Below, in pieces: positions 5,670 to 14,755 of a DNA stretch of 27,231 bases; positions within the stretch are counted from its first letter, which is position 1; every line of letters begins with the position of its first letter. The notes under the pieces were generated by a model, which was not told the origin of the DNA, made no database searches, and saw nothing but the letters and a program-made list of their open reading frames with translations. Source of the stretch: CAZZKJ01 sp964654695 (GTDB lineage: Bacteria > Krumholzibacteriota > Krumholzibacteriia > WVZY01); the NCBI GenBank assembly GCA_964654695.1, contig CAZZKJ010000031.1, forward strand, positions 1 through 27,231, given 5' to 3'. Made by a program: the position numbers and the translations under genes.

Positions 5670-7424
5670 TCATACGCTATCGGTGTAACCCTTGAGCTTT
5701 CTCGCGCGGCTGGGGTGCTGCAGCTTTTTAAGCGCCTTGGCTTCAATCTGCCTGACCCTTTCCCGAGTAACGTTGAAAATCGTTCCTACCTCTTCCAGAG
5801 TGCGGGGAGTGCCGTCTCCGAGACCGAAACGCAGGCGTATGACCTTTTCCTCGCGGCGCGTGAGCGTGCTCAGAACCTTCGTCAACTGTTCGCGGAGCAT
5901 CGCATGGGCCGCAGAATGCGCGGGTGACGCTGCGGACGTGTCTTCGATGAAATCCGACAGGTTGCTGTCCTCGTCTTCTCCAATCGGCCGGTCCAGTGAA
6001 ATGGGTTCCATGCTCGCCTTCATAACGCTTTTGACTTTATCCAGCGGGTAATTCATTTTCTTTGCTACTTCTTCAGGCGTGGGATCGCGGCCGTTCTCCT
6101 GTACCAATGAGCGCGCGGTGCGTGAAACCTTGTTTATGGCTTCGATCATGTGTACGGGCACCCGTATTGTCCTGGCCTGGTCGGCTATAGCCCTCGTGAT
6201 CGCCTGGCGGATCCACCATGTGGCATAAGTGCTGAACTTGTAACCCTTGCGGTAATCGAATTTATCAACGGCACGCATAAGCCCGCTGTTTCCTTCTTGT
6301 ATTAAATCCAGGAACTCAAGCCCCCGGTTGGTGTAGCGTTTGGCGATAGCGATTACCAACCTGACGTTGGCCTCAATCATCTCTTTCTTGGCTTTCTGGA
6401 CCTGAATCTCTCCGTATCTGATACTTTCGATGACTTTATCGAGTTCGGAACTCAATATATTCTCGCTTTTCTCGAGCTTGCGCGTTTCTTTGCGCAAAGC
6501 CTTCATTTTCTTATGAACATCATGGAGCATTTCCAGGGTCCACGTACCCCTTCCGGGTATCTTTATCGACCTTTTACGTTTGTAGTTCTTGAGTTTTTTT
6601 ATAGATTCCTTGAGTTTTTCTTCATCCATCTTGATGAATTTCTTGTATTCATTGGCCTTGTCTTCAAGCTCCTTGAAGCAGTCGCGCTTGGCCCGGATTT
6701 TATCGACGATACTCTCGAGCTGCTTAGATGAAAGCTGCAGCTTGAGATACTCGTCAAAAAGCTTTTCCTTCCTGAGTTCCAGCGAGCGTTCAATCGTGTG
6801 TTTCTTTGAAGCGTTCTTTTTAAGCAGCAGTTTTTTCTCAAGCTCGACTATCTCCTTGCGGAGCTTCGCGATCTTTTTTACCGGGCGAAATCTGTTCTGT
6901 TTCTCTTTTTTCCCGGTATAATGGGGGTGCAGCCCGCCTGTTTCCACTTGTATAACTTCTTCCAGCCTCAGCTCGCCTTTTTCCACTTTTTCGGCCAAAG
7001 TCTTGAGTTCCTTAATCGGGCTGTCCAAAGAAAAAACAGATCTGGCGATACTCAGCTGGCCGCTTTCAATCCTCTTGGCTATTTCGACCTCGCCCTGGCG
7101 GTCGAGCAGGGGCACCTTGCCCATTTCACGCAGGTACATGCGCACGGGATCGTCGTAGCGGATGACCGCCTTGAGCATCTCTTTCGATTTGGTTCCTTCC
7201 TTTTCCTCGCGCTTTTTCTTGGCTTCGAGCTTCAGCTTGGCTTTCTCGGGTGAATCGAAATAATCGATTTTTTCCTCGCTGAGACGATCATAAAGTTGAA
7301 CTATACTCTCGGCACTGAAATCATTGCCTATAAGGGCATCGATTTCGTGATTCAGAATATAGCCCTTATCTTCAACAACTCTGCGAATGTCTTCGAGCAC
7401 ATCTTCGAATTTCTCTAGACTCAT
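5670..7424 (-). CDS. rpoD: Primary RNA polymerase sigma factor (sigma-70 / RpoD)
   Basis: The housekeeping sigma factor directs core RNA polymerase to -35/-10 promoters. The 584 residues show a short region 1.1 (1-60), region 1.2 (DDPVRMYLREMG, 91-102), regions 2.1-2.4 (EANVRLVIAIAKRY to about 430, including DLIQEGNSGLMRAV and FSTYATWWIRQAI), region 3 (430-505) and region 4 with the helix-turn-helix LEEVGTIFNVTRERVRQIE (543-561). Between 1.2 and 2.1 lies a Lys/Glu-rich, probably coiled-coil spacer of about 220 residues, longer than in Firmicutes. The ATG at 7424 is preceded by AAGGGGGT. It follows dnaG by 23 bases, the classical dnaG-rpoD pairing. Confidence 0.98.
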   Translation of the reverse strand: MSLEKFEDVLEDIRRVVEDKGYILNHEIDALIGNDFSAESIVQLYDRLSEEKIDYFDSPEKAKLKLEAKKKREEKEGTKSKEMLKAVIRYDDPVRMYLREMGKVPLLDRQGEVEIAKRIESGQLSIARSVFSLDSPIKELKTLAEKVEKGELRLEEVIQVETGGLHPHYTGKKEKQNRFRPVKKIAKLRKEIVELEKKLLLKKNASKKHTIERSLELRKEKLFDEYLKLQLSSKQLESIVDKIRAKRDCFKELEDKANEYKKFIKMDEEKLKESIKKLKNYKRKRSIKIPGRGTWTLEMLHDVHKKMKALRKETRKLEKSENILSSELDKVIESIRYGEIQVQKAKKEMIEANVRLVIAIAKRYTNRGLEFLDLIQEGNSGLMRAVDKFDYRKGYKFSTYATWWIRQAITRAIADQARTIRVPVHMIEAINKVSRTARSLVQENGRDPTPEEVAKKMNYPLDKVKSVMKASMEPISLDRPIGEDEDSNLSDFIEDTSAASPAHSAAHAMLREQLTKVLSTLTRREEKVIRLRFGLGDGTPRTLEEVGTIFNVTRERVRQIEAKALKKLQHPSRARKLKGYTDSV

Positions 7425-7447
7425 TCTACCCCCTTGAACCCGTTATT

Positions 7448-9211
7448 CTAGAGTTGAGACAAAGCTATTTTCAAACGATTGTAATATTCGGCGACGGCCA
7501 CAGCTTCTTCGCTTTCCTCGGGAAGATCGCGCAGCTTCTCATGCAGAGCTTTAAGCTCATCACGGATTTTCAATTCTTTGATCCGTTTTACATAGTCATT
7601 GAGAAGCAGTGTCAAATCTCCAGGAGGGACGGTAATTAGAGCAACTTCTGCGGCAAGACCCGCAACGCCCGCATCTTCAGCCATTCGTTGAAAATCCTTA
7701 TTATTTAAATCAATATGCTTTTCCAACGCTAAGTCAAGCAATTTGTACAACCTACTGCACATTTCTTGATAAAAGTCATCTGAATCGAGTCTGGATATTG
7801 CTTCTTCGGCAAGGGAAGTGGATTCCATAATCAATCGCAATGTAACTTTCTCTAAATCCGAGCGGGCCGGAGCAACTTTTGCCGGCCTCGTTTCCGGGAT
7901 CCCGCGCGCTGCTGATTTTGACCGGTAACGCAGAGATTTTTCCGCCCGGGCGGCGAGAACTTCTTCATTTATGGAAAAAACCCGCGCCAGTTCATGAATC
8001 AGCATTTCACGATGAAGCCTATCTTTAGTCCTGGCAACTCCTTCCATAACCCTGCCGATGACAACTTCTTTCTTTGCCAAAGACGAGGCCCTGTATTTAA
8101 TAATATAGTTTAAAAACTCGAAATAATCCATTGCCTCATCAATAATTACTTTCATGCCGCTTTTTCCCACGTGCGTCGCTTCCGAATCGGGATCTCCTCC
8201 CTCTTCCAATCTGGCGACCGCAACGTCCAGGCCTGCAGAGAGCAGGTTGGCCCCCGCAGAGACCGCTCCCATCTGGCCGGCTGCATCGCCGTCGGGCATC
8301 AGGACCGCTGTTGAGGTCATTCGCCGTAGAAGCGATGCATGCTCCGAGCTCAAGGCGGTTCCGCAGCTGGCAATGCAGTTCTTGAAACCTATTTGGTGAA
8401 GAGATATGCAGTCGGTATATCCTTCGACTATAATCGCCGCCTTTGCTGCGCGAATCGCGGGCCGGGCTTGGTGCATTCCATAAAACGTTCGCCTCTTAGC
8501 GAATACGGCGCTTTCAATCGAATTGAGATACTTGGGATCCACTCCCTTGGCCAGGATCCTGGCTCCAAAAGCAATGGTCCTTCCCGAAACCGATAGTATC
8601 GGAAAAATCAGCCGCTTTCGGAAATAGTCAAAATACCCCCCTCCCTTTTCTCTCGGAATAACCAGCTTTAATTCCTTCAGGGCATCGAGGGCGACACCTT
8701 CTTTTTTCGCGGCTTTGAAAAGATCATCCCAGCCCTCGGTTGTAGCGCCCAATTTAAAGTTCTTACATGAGTCGGAATTAATTCCCCTGGATGCCAGGTA
8801 GCCGCGTACTTTTTCACTCGAAGATCTTTCTAAGAGCACGCTGTGGTACCATCGGGCCGCAAAATCGTTGGCGTGGTAGAGCAGTTCATTCCTGTTCTTC
8901 TCATCGTCTGGAATGTTCTTTGATTTTATTTCAACACCGCACTCTTTTCCCAGCGTTTTAACGGCTTCGGGAAAAGAAACGCCCTCTATCTCCATAACAA
9001 AGTTGAACACGTTGCCGCCCTTGCCGCATCCAAAACAGTGATAAATCTGCTTTTCCGGACTGACCATGAAGCTGGGTGTTTTCTCTTCATGAAAGGGGCA
9101 CGACGCCTTGAAATTGCTGCCGGACTTTCGAAGATCTACGTAATTGGAGACAACATCGACGATATCGGTTTTATCGCGTATATCGTCTATGATGTTTTCC
9201 GAAATATACAC
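7448..9211 (-). CDS. dnaG: DNA primase
   Basis: DnaG makes RNA primers for lagging-strand synthesis with DnaB. I place the start at the GTG at 9211 (587 residues). The protein then begins VYISENIIDDIR as the family does, and GAGGGG sits 8 bases upstream; the TTG at 9250 has no ribosome-binding site. The CHC2 zinc finger has C38, H41, C59 and C62 (CPFH...CFGC). The Toprim catalytic core has EGYTD (263-267) and PDGD (306-309), where many primases have FDGD. The carboxy-terminal part is the helicase-binding region. The gene lies between mutS2 (88-base gap) and rpoD. Confidence 0.97.
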   Translation of the reverse strand: MYISENIIDDIRDKTDIVDVVSNYVDLRKSGSNFKASCPFHEEKTPSFMVSPEKQIYHCFGCGKGGNVFNFVMEIEGVSFPEAVKTLGKECGVEIKSKNIPDDEKNRNELLYHANDFAARWYHSVLLERSSSEKVRGYLASRGINSDSCKNFKLGATTEGWDDLFKAAKKEGVALDALKELKLVIPREKGGGYFDYFRKRLIFPILSVSGRTIAFGARILAKGVDPKYLNSIESAVFAKRRTFYGMHQARPAIRAAKAAIIVEGYTDCISLHQIGFKNCIASCGTALSSEHASLLRRMTSTAVLMPDGDAAGQMGAVSAGANLLSAGLDVAVARLEEGGDPDSEATHVGKSGMKVIIDEAMDYFEFLNYIIKYRASSLAKKEVVIGRVMEGVARTKDRLHREMLIHELARVFSINEEVLAARAEKSLRYRSKSAARGIPETRPAKVAPARSDLEKVTLRLIMESTSLAEEAISRLDSDDFYQEMCSRLYKLLDLALEKHIDLNNKDFQRMAEDAGVAGLAAEVALITVPPGDLTLLLNDYVKRIKELKIRDELKALHEKLRDLPEESEEAVAVAEYYNRLKIALSQL

Positions 9212-9299
9212 AGGATCAGCCCCTCTTCGCGACGCAGGTAAACTTATCAAGGAAATGGCCGAATGGAGCGCTCCGAGTTCCTCCGGCGACCGCTCTCTA

Positions 9300-11672
9300 T
9301 CAAGCCAGAACGGCGAACGTCACGCCCGCTCCGCCTTCCGGGGTGTGACCCAAACGGATGGATTTAACCCTCGGATCGTCCTTGAGACGGTTATGAATCG
9401 CTCTCAGCAGAACTCCTCCTCCGACCCCATGAATTATCTTTAATTCATGTACACCGCTTAGCACCGCCCGGTCTATGAAACGGTCGACTGCCTCAAGAGC
9501 CTCCTCCCTCTCCCGTCCACGTACGTCAATGGAGGTTGATCCGAGGGGTTCGAATTCGACGTCAAATTTGATTTTTTCGGGCTCTTTTTCGCTGTCTGAT
9601 GAAAGCCGGTACAGGCTCCTTATATTTATTTTAATCCTTTTTCCGTCAATTTCAACAGTGGCTGTATCATTTTGCAGGCGCGCGACCAATCCGGACGGCG
9701 AACCGTCGGCATGCAATGATACTCTGTCTCCAGGCTTGATATTGTCCGCTTTTTCAACCGGGGGCGCCGGACGTGATTTGGGCCCGTGTTCTCGGGTCAA
9801 CTCGCTCAGGCGGCGTTGGCCTTCCTTAATTTTATCTCTGGAGGCGCTGCTTTCGCGTATATCTTTGACTATTCTTTCTATCTTCTTGCGAGCGCTTTCC
9901 ATGAGCTGCACTGTTTCCAATTCGGCACGTTCATCGTGAGCTGCCTGCATTTCGCGCAGGTTTTTTTCTCTTTCAGTATATATGCGGATAATCTCTTTAA
10001 GTTCTACGGAACGCTGTTCAAGCCCGACCCTTTCCTCTTCGAGAGCAATGTGGCTGGATTCCAGTTCGCTCAGGAGCGTCTCCATATTGAGCACGCCCTC
10101 GTCGAGGAAATGGTCCACGATCTTCATGGTTTCAGAATCGAATCCACATCTCCTGGCAGTCTCTATTCCCCGGCTTCTGCCGGCAATACCCTGGGCCAGC
10201 AAGAAAAGGGGGCTTTGCGATTTATCATCGAAAAGCATGGAGGCATTGCCGATCCCATCGGTCAAGAGCGCAAACGTTTTGACCTTTCCCAGGTGCGTGG
10301 TCGCGACCACAAGAGCGTCCTTGTCGAGCAGCCTCTCAAGAACTGCGTTCGCGAGAGCCGAGCCTTCGTCGGGATCGGTACCGTCGCCTATTTCGTCGAT
10401 GAGGCACAGCGCGCCGTCCGCTGCCGCCCGGCACATAATATCCAAATGCAAAAGATGCGATGTAAACGTGCTCAACGAATCCGCAATGGACTGCTCGTCT
10501 CCTATATCGGCGAAGATTTTCTTAAAAACCGGGATTGCCGTCCCCTCCGCGCAAGGCACATGCAGTCCACATTGAAACATGAGGACCACCAATCCCATGG
10601 TCTTTAAGGCCACTGTCTTGCCGCCGGAATTCGGACCTGAAATGACTATTACCGGCTCACCGGGCTTGATCTCAATATCAAGCGGCACGTGGCATTCGCT
10701 GCCGGCGCTTTCTCGCTTCATACCCAACGACATCTCGAGAAGCGGATGGCGGGCCTTAACCAGCCGCATCGAACGATTTTCCGTGATCGCAGGAATGATG
10801 CCCTTGAACTTCACGGCGAAGAAAGCCCGGGCCTGCAAGCAGTCAAGATCTTCCATAATCGATATATTCTGGATGATTTCATCAGCGAACTCCGCAACTT
10901 CGGATGATAGAGAAGATAAAATCCGCTCTACCTCAGATTTTTCATCCTGCAGGAGAGTTTCTATGGAGTTGTTCAATTCCACCAGCGGAATAGGTTCAAA
11001 ATATATTGATCCGCCCGAATGGCTCTTCGCGTGTATTATTCCCGTGCCCCTGCGGTGTTTCTCCCGCGGCACGAGCAGCACGATCCTGTCATCGAGGAGA
11101 GTAGAATATGAGTTATCGCCGTATTGCGCCGCTGTTTTTGCCGCTTTCTCGCGCAGATGCGAACGTGCTGCACTGGTTTTCCTGCGTATGGTTTTTAGAA
11201 GAGCACTGGCACCGTCCGCCACTTCCCCACCGTCGTCTATCGACTTTTCTATCCTAGCAGCCAATTTTGCATGAACTGTGAATGAAGACACTGCGACATG
11301 AAGGAAGGGGCAGTCTTCCCGGCGGCTTCTAATTTTTTTTTGCAAGTTCATAATCGATCGTTCCAGCAGTGCTACCGACAGCAAATCCATCGCCCTCAGA
11401 GTCCGGCCCAGCCGGGATGCGCTTTCTACAGCTTCCCGGGAAGGCGTTTGGATGATGTTTAATCCGCCTTCCGAGTCCTGGTAAATCCTCATTTCTTCCG
11501 CCGCGGCCGTGGATTTTTCTATCCAATTTCGATCCCCGGATGGTTGCAGCTTCCTGATGCGGTCGGCGGCCCCATCGTTGACACAATAGTCCGCTATTAA
11601 ATCCAAAACGGCATCAAGGTCCAGGATCGACGATGCGTGTAAATAATTGTCCTTAGATAAAAAATGTTCCAT
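9300..11672 (-). CDS. mutS2: MutS2 (ATPase with Smr domain)
   Basis: MutS2 is a MutS-fold ATPase without mismatch-binding domains. In different bacteria it suppresses homologous recombination or splits collided ribosomes (RqcU activity in Bacillus). The 790 residues contain Walker A GPNSGGKT (346-353), Walker B LCLIDEIGDGTDP (422-434) and a long coiled coil (about 520-625). The carboxy-terminal Smr nuclease-like domain (about 715-790) has IDVRG and IIHGVGGGVLLRAI. All key residues are present. The ATG at 11672 has no strong Shine-Dalgarno; the family amino terminus (about 5 residues before the LDLD segment) supports it. It is placed between cvpA and dnaG within the macromolecular-synthesis operon. 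Confidence 0.96.
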   Translation of the reverse strand: MEHFLSKDNYLHASSILDLDAVLDLIADYCVNDGAADRIRKLQPSGDRNWIEKSTAAAEEMRIYQDSEGGLNIIQTPSREAVESASRLGRTLRAMDLLSVALLERSIMNLQKKIRSRREDCPFLHVAVSSFTVHAKLAARIEKSIDDGGEVADGASALLKTIRRKTSAARSHLREKAAKTAAQYGDNSYSTLLDDRIVLLVPREKHRRGTGIIHAKSHSGGSIYFEPIPLVELNNSIETLLQDEKSEVERILSSLSSEVAEFADEIIQNISIMEDLDCLQARAFFAVKFKGIIPAITENRSMRLVKARHPLLEMSLGMKRESAGSECHVPLDIEIKPGEPVIVISGPNSGGKTVALKTMGLVVLMFQCGLHVPCAEGTAIPVFKKIFADIGDEQSIADSLSTFTSHLLHLDIMCRAAADGALCLIDEIGDGTDPDEGSALANAVLERLLDKDALVVATTHLGKVKTFALLTDGIGNASMLFDDKSQSPLFLLAQGIAGRSRGIETARRCGFDSETMKIVDHFLDEGVLNMETLLSELESSHIALEEERVGLEQRSVELKEIIRIYTEREKNLREMQAAHDERAELETVQLMESARKKIERIVKDIRESSASRDKIKEGQRRLSELTREHGPKSRPAPPVEKADNIKPGDRVSLHADGSPSGLVARLQNDTATVEIDGKRIKINIRSLYRLSSDSEKEPEKIKFDVEFEPLGSTSIDVRGREREEALEAVDRFIDRAVLSGVHELKIIHGVGGGVLLRAIHNRLKDDPRVKSIRLGHTPEGGAGVTFAVLA

Positions 11673-11742
11673 GTCAGCAATATGCTTTCATTCGCGGCGG
11701 AGGGACGAGAATGATTTACAATGGGAATGTCGCTGGTGCGCT

Positions 11743-12279
11743 TTAAGCTGATTCGCTTCTTCTGAAAATCTTATCAAAATCAACACTGCCGGAACCATGG
11801 TCGAACACCAGGTTGAAAATGCGGGGGGCGACGGGCTCGAGGAAGTTGCTTATATTCGACCTGTCGAACCCTTCCCGAAGGCGGCCGGGTATAGGCGCGG
11901 CCGTGATGAATGCGATGAGAAGGCTTGCCACAACCATTCCCATTATCAAACCCAGCAAGGCGCCAGTCAAACGGTCCACCCAGTTGAGAAGCGTCATTTG
12001 TATTATCTTTTGAAGACCGGCGGCCAATATGCGAACAGCCAGCATTGCCGCCGCAAAAACAGCAATAAACCCAATCATGAGCGCCGGCGTGTACGGCAGG
12101 GAAACTTTTTCTCCAAGGTAACCCGCAACCGTACCAGCAAAAATAAGCGCGAGGGAGAAGGCAGCGATCAATCCGCCGAGTTCTATGACCTGCCTTACAA
12201 AACCGCGTTTATAACCAACGATGAGGCCGGCCAGCACCAGCAGCAACAGAACTATATCAATGAAATTTGTTGTGTCCAT
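11743..12279 (-). CDS. cvpA: CvpA-family inner-membrane protein
   Basis: A 178-residue integral membrane protein with four predicted hydrophobic segments: about 7-25, 33-52, 63-85 and 103-127. GYKRGFVRQVIELGGLIAAF after the first segment is the hallmark of the CvpA / colicin V production family, and NWVDRLTGALLGLIMG is its second conserved block. The biochemical role is unresolved; members affect colicin V export and envelope stress resistance in enterobacteria. The ATG at 12279 has no clear Shine-Dalgarno. The gene lies 67 bases after yqeY and 70 before mutS2, inside the operon that ends with rpoD. Confidence 0.9.
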   Translation of the reverse strand: MDTTNFIDIVLLLLVLAGLIVGYKRGFVRQVIELGGLIAAFSLALIFAGTVAGYLGEKVSLPYTPALMIGFIAVFAAAMLAVRILAAGLQKIIQMTLLNWVDRLTGALLGLIMGMVVASLLIAFITAAPIPGRLREGFDRSNISNFLEPVAPRIFNLVFDHGSGSVDFDKIFRRSESA

Positions 12280-12346
12280 AAAAACGGCTTTTCGGATAGG
12301 CCTTCTACATATGAAGTGGCGGGTTATTCGCTTCTACCATGATAGA

Positions 12347-12799
12347 TTACGTACTTTTATCGCTCAACGCTTTTTTGAGCAGGACACTGATCTCCGAGCC
12401 TTCGGCCCTGCCGCCGGTTTTTTCCATAACCGCTTTCATGATTTTTCCGAAATCTTTCCTGCCTGCCGCTCCCATTTCGATTATTGCTTCGTTGATAATG
12501 AATTCAATCTCTTTTTCATTCATCATAGGCGGCAGATAGGACATTGTTATATCGTACTCGCGCGTTTCTTTTTCAGCCAGGTCTTCTCTGCCGCCTTCCC
12601 GGTATTTCTCGATGGATTCCCTGCGCTTTTTCGCATATGACTTCAGAATCTTTTGAGTTTGAATTTCATCGAGTTCCCCGCCTGCGGCAATTTCGGCGTT
12701 CTTAAGCTCGGAGCGAAGCATGCGTATAACGCTAAGCTTCAATTTTTCACCGTCTTTCATTGCTTGTATCATGTCTTTTGCCAAGTCATCCTTTATCAT
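12347..12799 (-). CDS. yqeY: YqeY / GatB-tail domain protein
   Basis: The 150-residue product is a single YqeY domain, which also occurs as the tail of the amidotransferase subunit GatB and in some glutaminyl-tRNA synthetases, where it contacts tRNA. The free-standing protein has no settled function. Recognisable segments are DMIQAMKDGEKLKLSVIRML (residues 9-28), the charged AKKRRESIEKYREGGREDLA and the terminal GKIMKAVMEKTGGRAEG block. The start ATG at 12799 has AAGGA 8 bases upstream. yqeY commonly stands next to rpsU, dnaG and rpoD; rpsU is absent here. It is the first gene after the promoter at 12858-12886. Confidence 0.93.
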   Translation of the reverse strand: MIKDDLAKDMIQAMKDGEKLKLSVIRMLRSELKNAEIAAGGELDEIQTQKILKSYAKKRRESIEKYREGGREDLAEKETREYDITMSYLPPMMNEKEIEFIINEAIIEMGAAGRKDFGKIMKAVMEKTGGRAEGSEISVLLKKALSDKST

Positions 12800-12857
12800 T
12801 ATGTGATTCCTTCATGATCATTATCGATATAATGGAAAACTTCTATGTGTGCCGTCA

Positions 12858-12886
12858 ATTTTATTGGCTGCGGCAAATTTTGTCAA
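12858..12886 (-). promoter_or_regulatory. Strong sigma-70 promoter for yqeY-cvpA-mutS2-dnaG-rpoD
   Basis: TTGACA (12886-12881, six of six), 17-base spacer, TAAAAT (12863-12858, five of six). The predicted start is near 12851, leaving a leader of about 52 bases before the yqeY ATG. The -35 box overlaps the last codon and stop of rsmE (stop at 12883), so the operon begins without a true intergenic gap. Confidence 0.8.
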
Positions 12887-13611
12887 TGCGATTGAAGGGG
12901 CCTTCGGCCTGGATCTGAAACAGCAGCCGTCAAGACGACGGCAGCCGTTTCTGCCCTAAGCCTGTAAGGGGAAATTGTTGCAAGAATACAACCTGCGTCT
13001 TTCAGCGCTTCTTTCTCCCGGGATGTAAACCCCGCTTCCGGACCTATGACCACCATCACGCTTCCCGGCGGCAGAGAATTGGGAAGCGGAGCAGCATCCT
13101 GAACTCCGATTACTACGCTGTCGTACCGGCTTAATCTTTCGACGAGCGTATCAAAACCAACCGCCTCTTCTACGTCGGGAAGAATACTGCGGAAAGATTG
13201 TTTCATGGCCGCCGCGGCTACCCGCCCCAGCCTGTCGTAAAAAGCCGGATTGTAGTTCGCCGTTTTGGAATTGGATGATTCAAAAGGGATGCAGCGGGTT
13301 ATACCAAGCTCCGTGCACTGGGATAAAGCCTTTTCAAATGAGGCCTTATTGATGCAACCGAGAGCCAGGACAGTCTCAGGCCTTGACCTGTCGCTCTTGT
13401 CTATAGATATAACCGCCAGATCAGTGAATTTCTGTTCCACACCAGCTATTCTGCATTCGAAGATTCTGCCTCTCCCGTCGGTCGCATATACGATTTCTCC
13501 GCAGTCCATGCGAAGCACTTTGCTCAGATGGTGGTGCTCGGGACCTTCCATTGCAAATCCGGCAGGTTCACCATCGATCTCGGGAACGTAAAATAGATAA
13601 TCGTGAGACAT
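12883..13611 (-). CDS. rsmE: 16S rRNA m3U1498 methyltransferase (RsmE)
   Basis: RsmE methylates N3 of U1498 in 16S rRNA with S-adenosylmethionine. The 242-residue product has the amino-terminal PUA-like part (HHHLSKVLRMDCGE) and a SPOUT knot with IGPEAGFTSREKEAL and the terminal LRAETAAVV, which bind the cofactor. I start it at the ATG at 13611; a longer frame from 13668 would add 19 residues unlike the family and overlap dnaJ. The ATG is 13 bases after the dnaJ stop, has no Shine-Dalgarno and lies next to hairpins, so expression probably depends on coupling to dnaJ. dnaJ-rsmE adjacency is common in bacteria. Confidence 0.93.
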   Translation of the reverse strand: MSHDYLFYVPEIDGEPAGFAMEGPEHHHLSKVLRMDCGEIVYATDGRGRIFECRIAGVEQKFTDLAVISIDKSDRSRPETVLALGCINKASFEKALSQCTELGITRCIPFESSNSKTANYNPAFYDRLGRVAAAAMKQSFRSILPDVEEAVGFDTLVERLSRYDSVVIGVQDAAPLPNSLPPGSVMVVIGPEAGFTSREKEALKDAGCILATISPYRLRAETAAVVLTAAVSDPGRRPLQSH

Positions 13612-13624
13612 ATACTGAAAAGTA

Positions 13625-14746
13625 TCAGTGCCTGCCCGGCCTGGGCAGGCGCGGCGAAAGAGATTCATCGAGTCTTTTTAGCAGCTCCATTTCAGACTTG
13701 TTGAGTCTGCCGGGAATCCACGAGATCACCCGTATCATTTGATCTCCCCGGCCGTAGGAGTTAAGACGCGGAACGCCTTTGCCTTTCAGGCGAAAAATTT
13801 TATGCGAAGGCGTACCCGGCGGTACTTTGAACAGCACTTTGCCATCAAGAGTTGGAACTTCCATTTTTGCGCCCAGTGCAAGCTGCGAAAAAGTCAGAGG
13901 AAGATCAATCAACACGTCATTGCCGTGCCTGACGAAAAGATCATCTTCGGCTTCCTCAATTATTACATATAAATTGCCGTTGGGCCCGCCGCGTTCCCCC
14001 TTGTCTCCGCCGTTGGATATGGTTATATAGTTGCCGCTTGCAACTCCGGCTGGAATCTTCACCGATACCTTCTCGCTTCCCCGGACAAGTCCCGACCCTC
14101 TGCACTCACGGCATGGATCATTGATGATCGTCCCCATTCCACCGCATCTGTGGCATCCGGTGACGTTAACAAACTGCCCAAAAAGCGACCGCTGTACCTG
14201 GCGAACCTGCCCGCTGCCTCCGCATACACTACAGGCGGCCGGGCTGGACCCGGGCCTGCACCCGCTGCCGCTGCAGGTTATGCAGGCTACGAGTTTGTTG
14301 ACTTTGATTTGTTTCTCTACTCCGGCGGCTATTTCTTTTAGTGTGAGTGCGACCTTGATCTGAAGATCGCGGCCTGCGTTGGCTCTGCCGCCGGCGTTCT
14401 GGCGGGTTTGCCGTCCGAAGAAATCATCGAATCCAAAACCGCCGAAATCCCTCATGAACGCACGCAGCGCGTCGGAAAGGTCAAACTCAACGCCGGATCC
14501 AAAAGGGCTCGCTCCGCGGCCGGACAAGCCCGCATGTCCATACTGATCATAAAGGGCTCTTTTCTTCGCATCCCTCAAAACCTCATAAGCTTCGGTCGCT
14601 TCTTTGAACTTTTCCTCCGCAGCCTTGTCCCCTTTATTCTTGTCCGGGTGGTATTTCAGCGCAAGTTTGCGGTAAGCCTTCTTGATTTCGTCGGCAGAAG
14701 CGTTCTTGCTGGTATTGAGGATCTCGTAATAATCGCGTTTGGTCAT
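13625..14746 (-). CDS. dnaJ: Chaperone DnaJ (Hsp40)
   Basis: DnaJ delivers unfolded proteins to DnaK and stimulates its ATPase. The 373 residues show the J domain (1-70) with the HPD tripeptide near residue 33, a Gly/Phe region, four zinc-binding repeats (CITCSGSG, CSVCGGSG, CHRCGGMG, CRECRGSG) and the two substrate-binding beta domains. It is thus a complete type I DnaJ. I prefer the ATG at 14746: AAAGGGG ends 11 bases upstream, while a TTG at 14755 would be only 2 bases from it. This ribosome-binding site lies in the 3' arm of an 11-bp hairpin in the dnaK-dnaJ gap. Confidence 0.97.
   Translation of the reverse strand: MTKRDYYEILNTSKNASADEIKKAYRKLALKYHPDKNKGDKAAEEKFKEATEAYEVLRDAKKRALYDQYGHAGLSGRGASPFGSGVEFDLSDALRAFMRDFGGFGFDDFFGRQTRQNAGGRANAGRDLQIKVALTLKEIAAGVEKQIKVNKLVACITCSGSGCRPGSSPAACSVCGGSGQVRQVQRSLFGQFVNVTGCHRCGGMGTIINDPCRECRGSGLVRGSEKVSVKIPAGVASGNYITISNGGDKGERGGPNGNLYVIIEEAEDDLFVRHGNDVLIDLPLTFSQLALGAKMEVPTLDGKVLFKVPPGTPSHKIFRLKGKGVPRLNSYGRGDQMIRVISWIPGRLNKSEMELLKRLDESLSPRLPRPGRH
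13630..13650 (-). other. Hairpin at the dnaJ stop codon
   Basis: GCCTGCCC (13650-13643), loop AGGCC, GGGCAGGC (13637-13630), a perfect 8-bp GC-rich stem encoded by the last codons of dnaJ and ending just before its TGA. A second, weaker hairpin (ATAC / GTAT) follows at about 13623-13612, up to the rsmE ATG. No T tract follows. It may limit readthrough or translation into rsmE. Confidence 0.5.
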
Positions 14747-14755
14747 GTTATGCAA

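Noticed and set aside
5393..5695. Plus-strand 100-codon ORF containing QDSNLGPTGYEPVALPTELWA
   Set aside because: This peptide is the well-known false translation of a tRNA on the opposite strand; it lies across the CAU tRNA.
13611..13668. Longer rsmE start adding 19 residues
   Set aside because: The added segment overlaps dnaJ, does not resemble the family amino terminus and disagrees with the usual start just before the beta-barrel domain.
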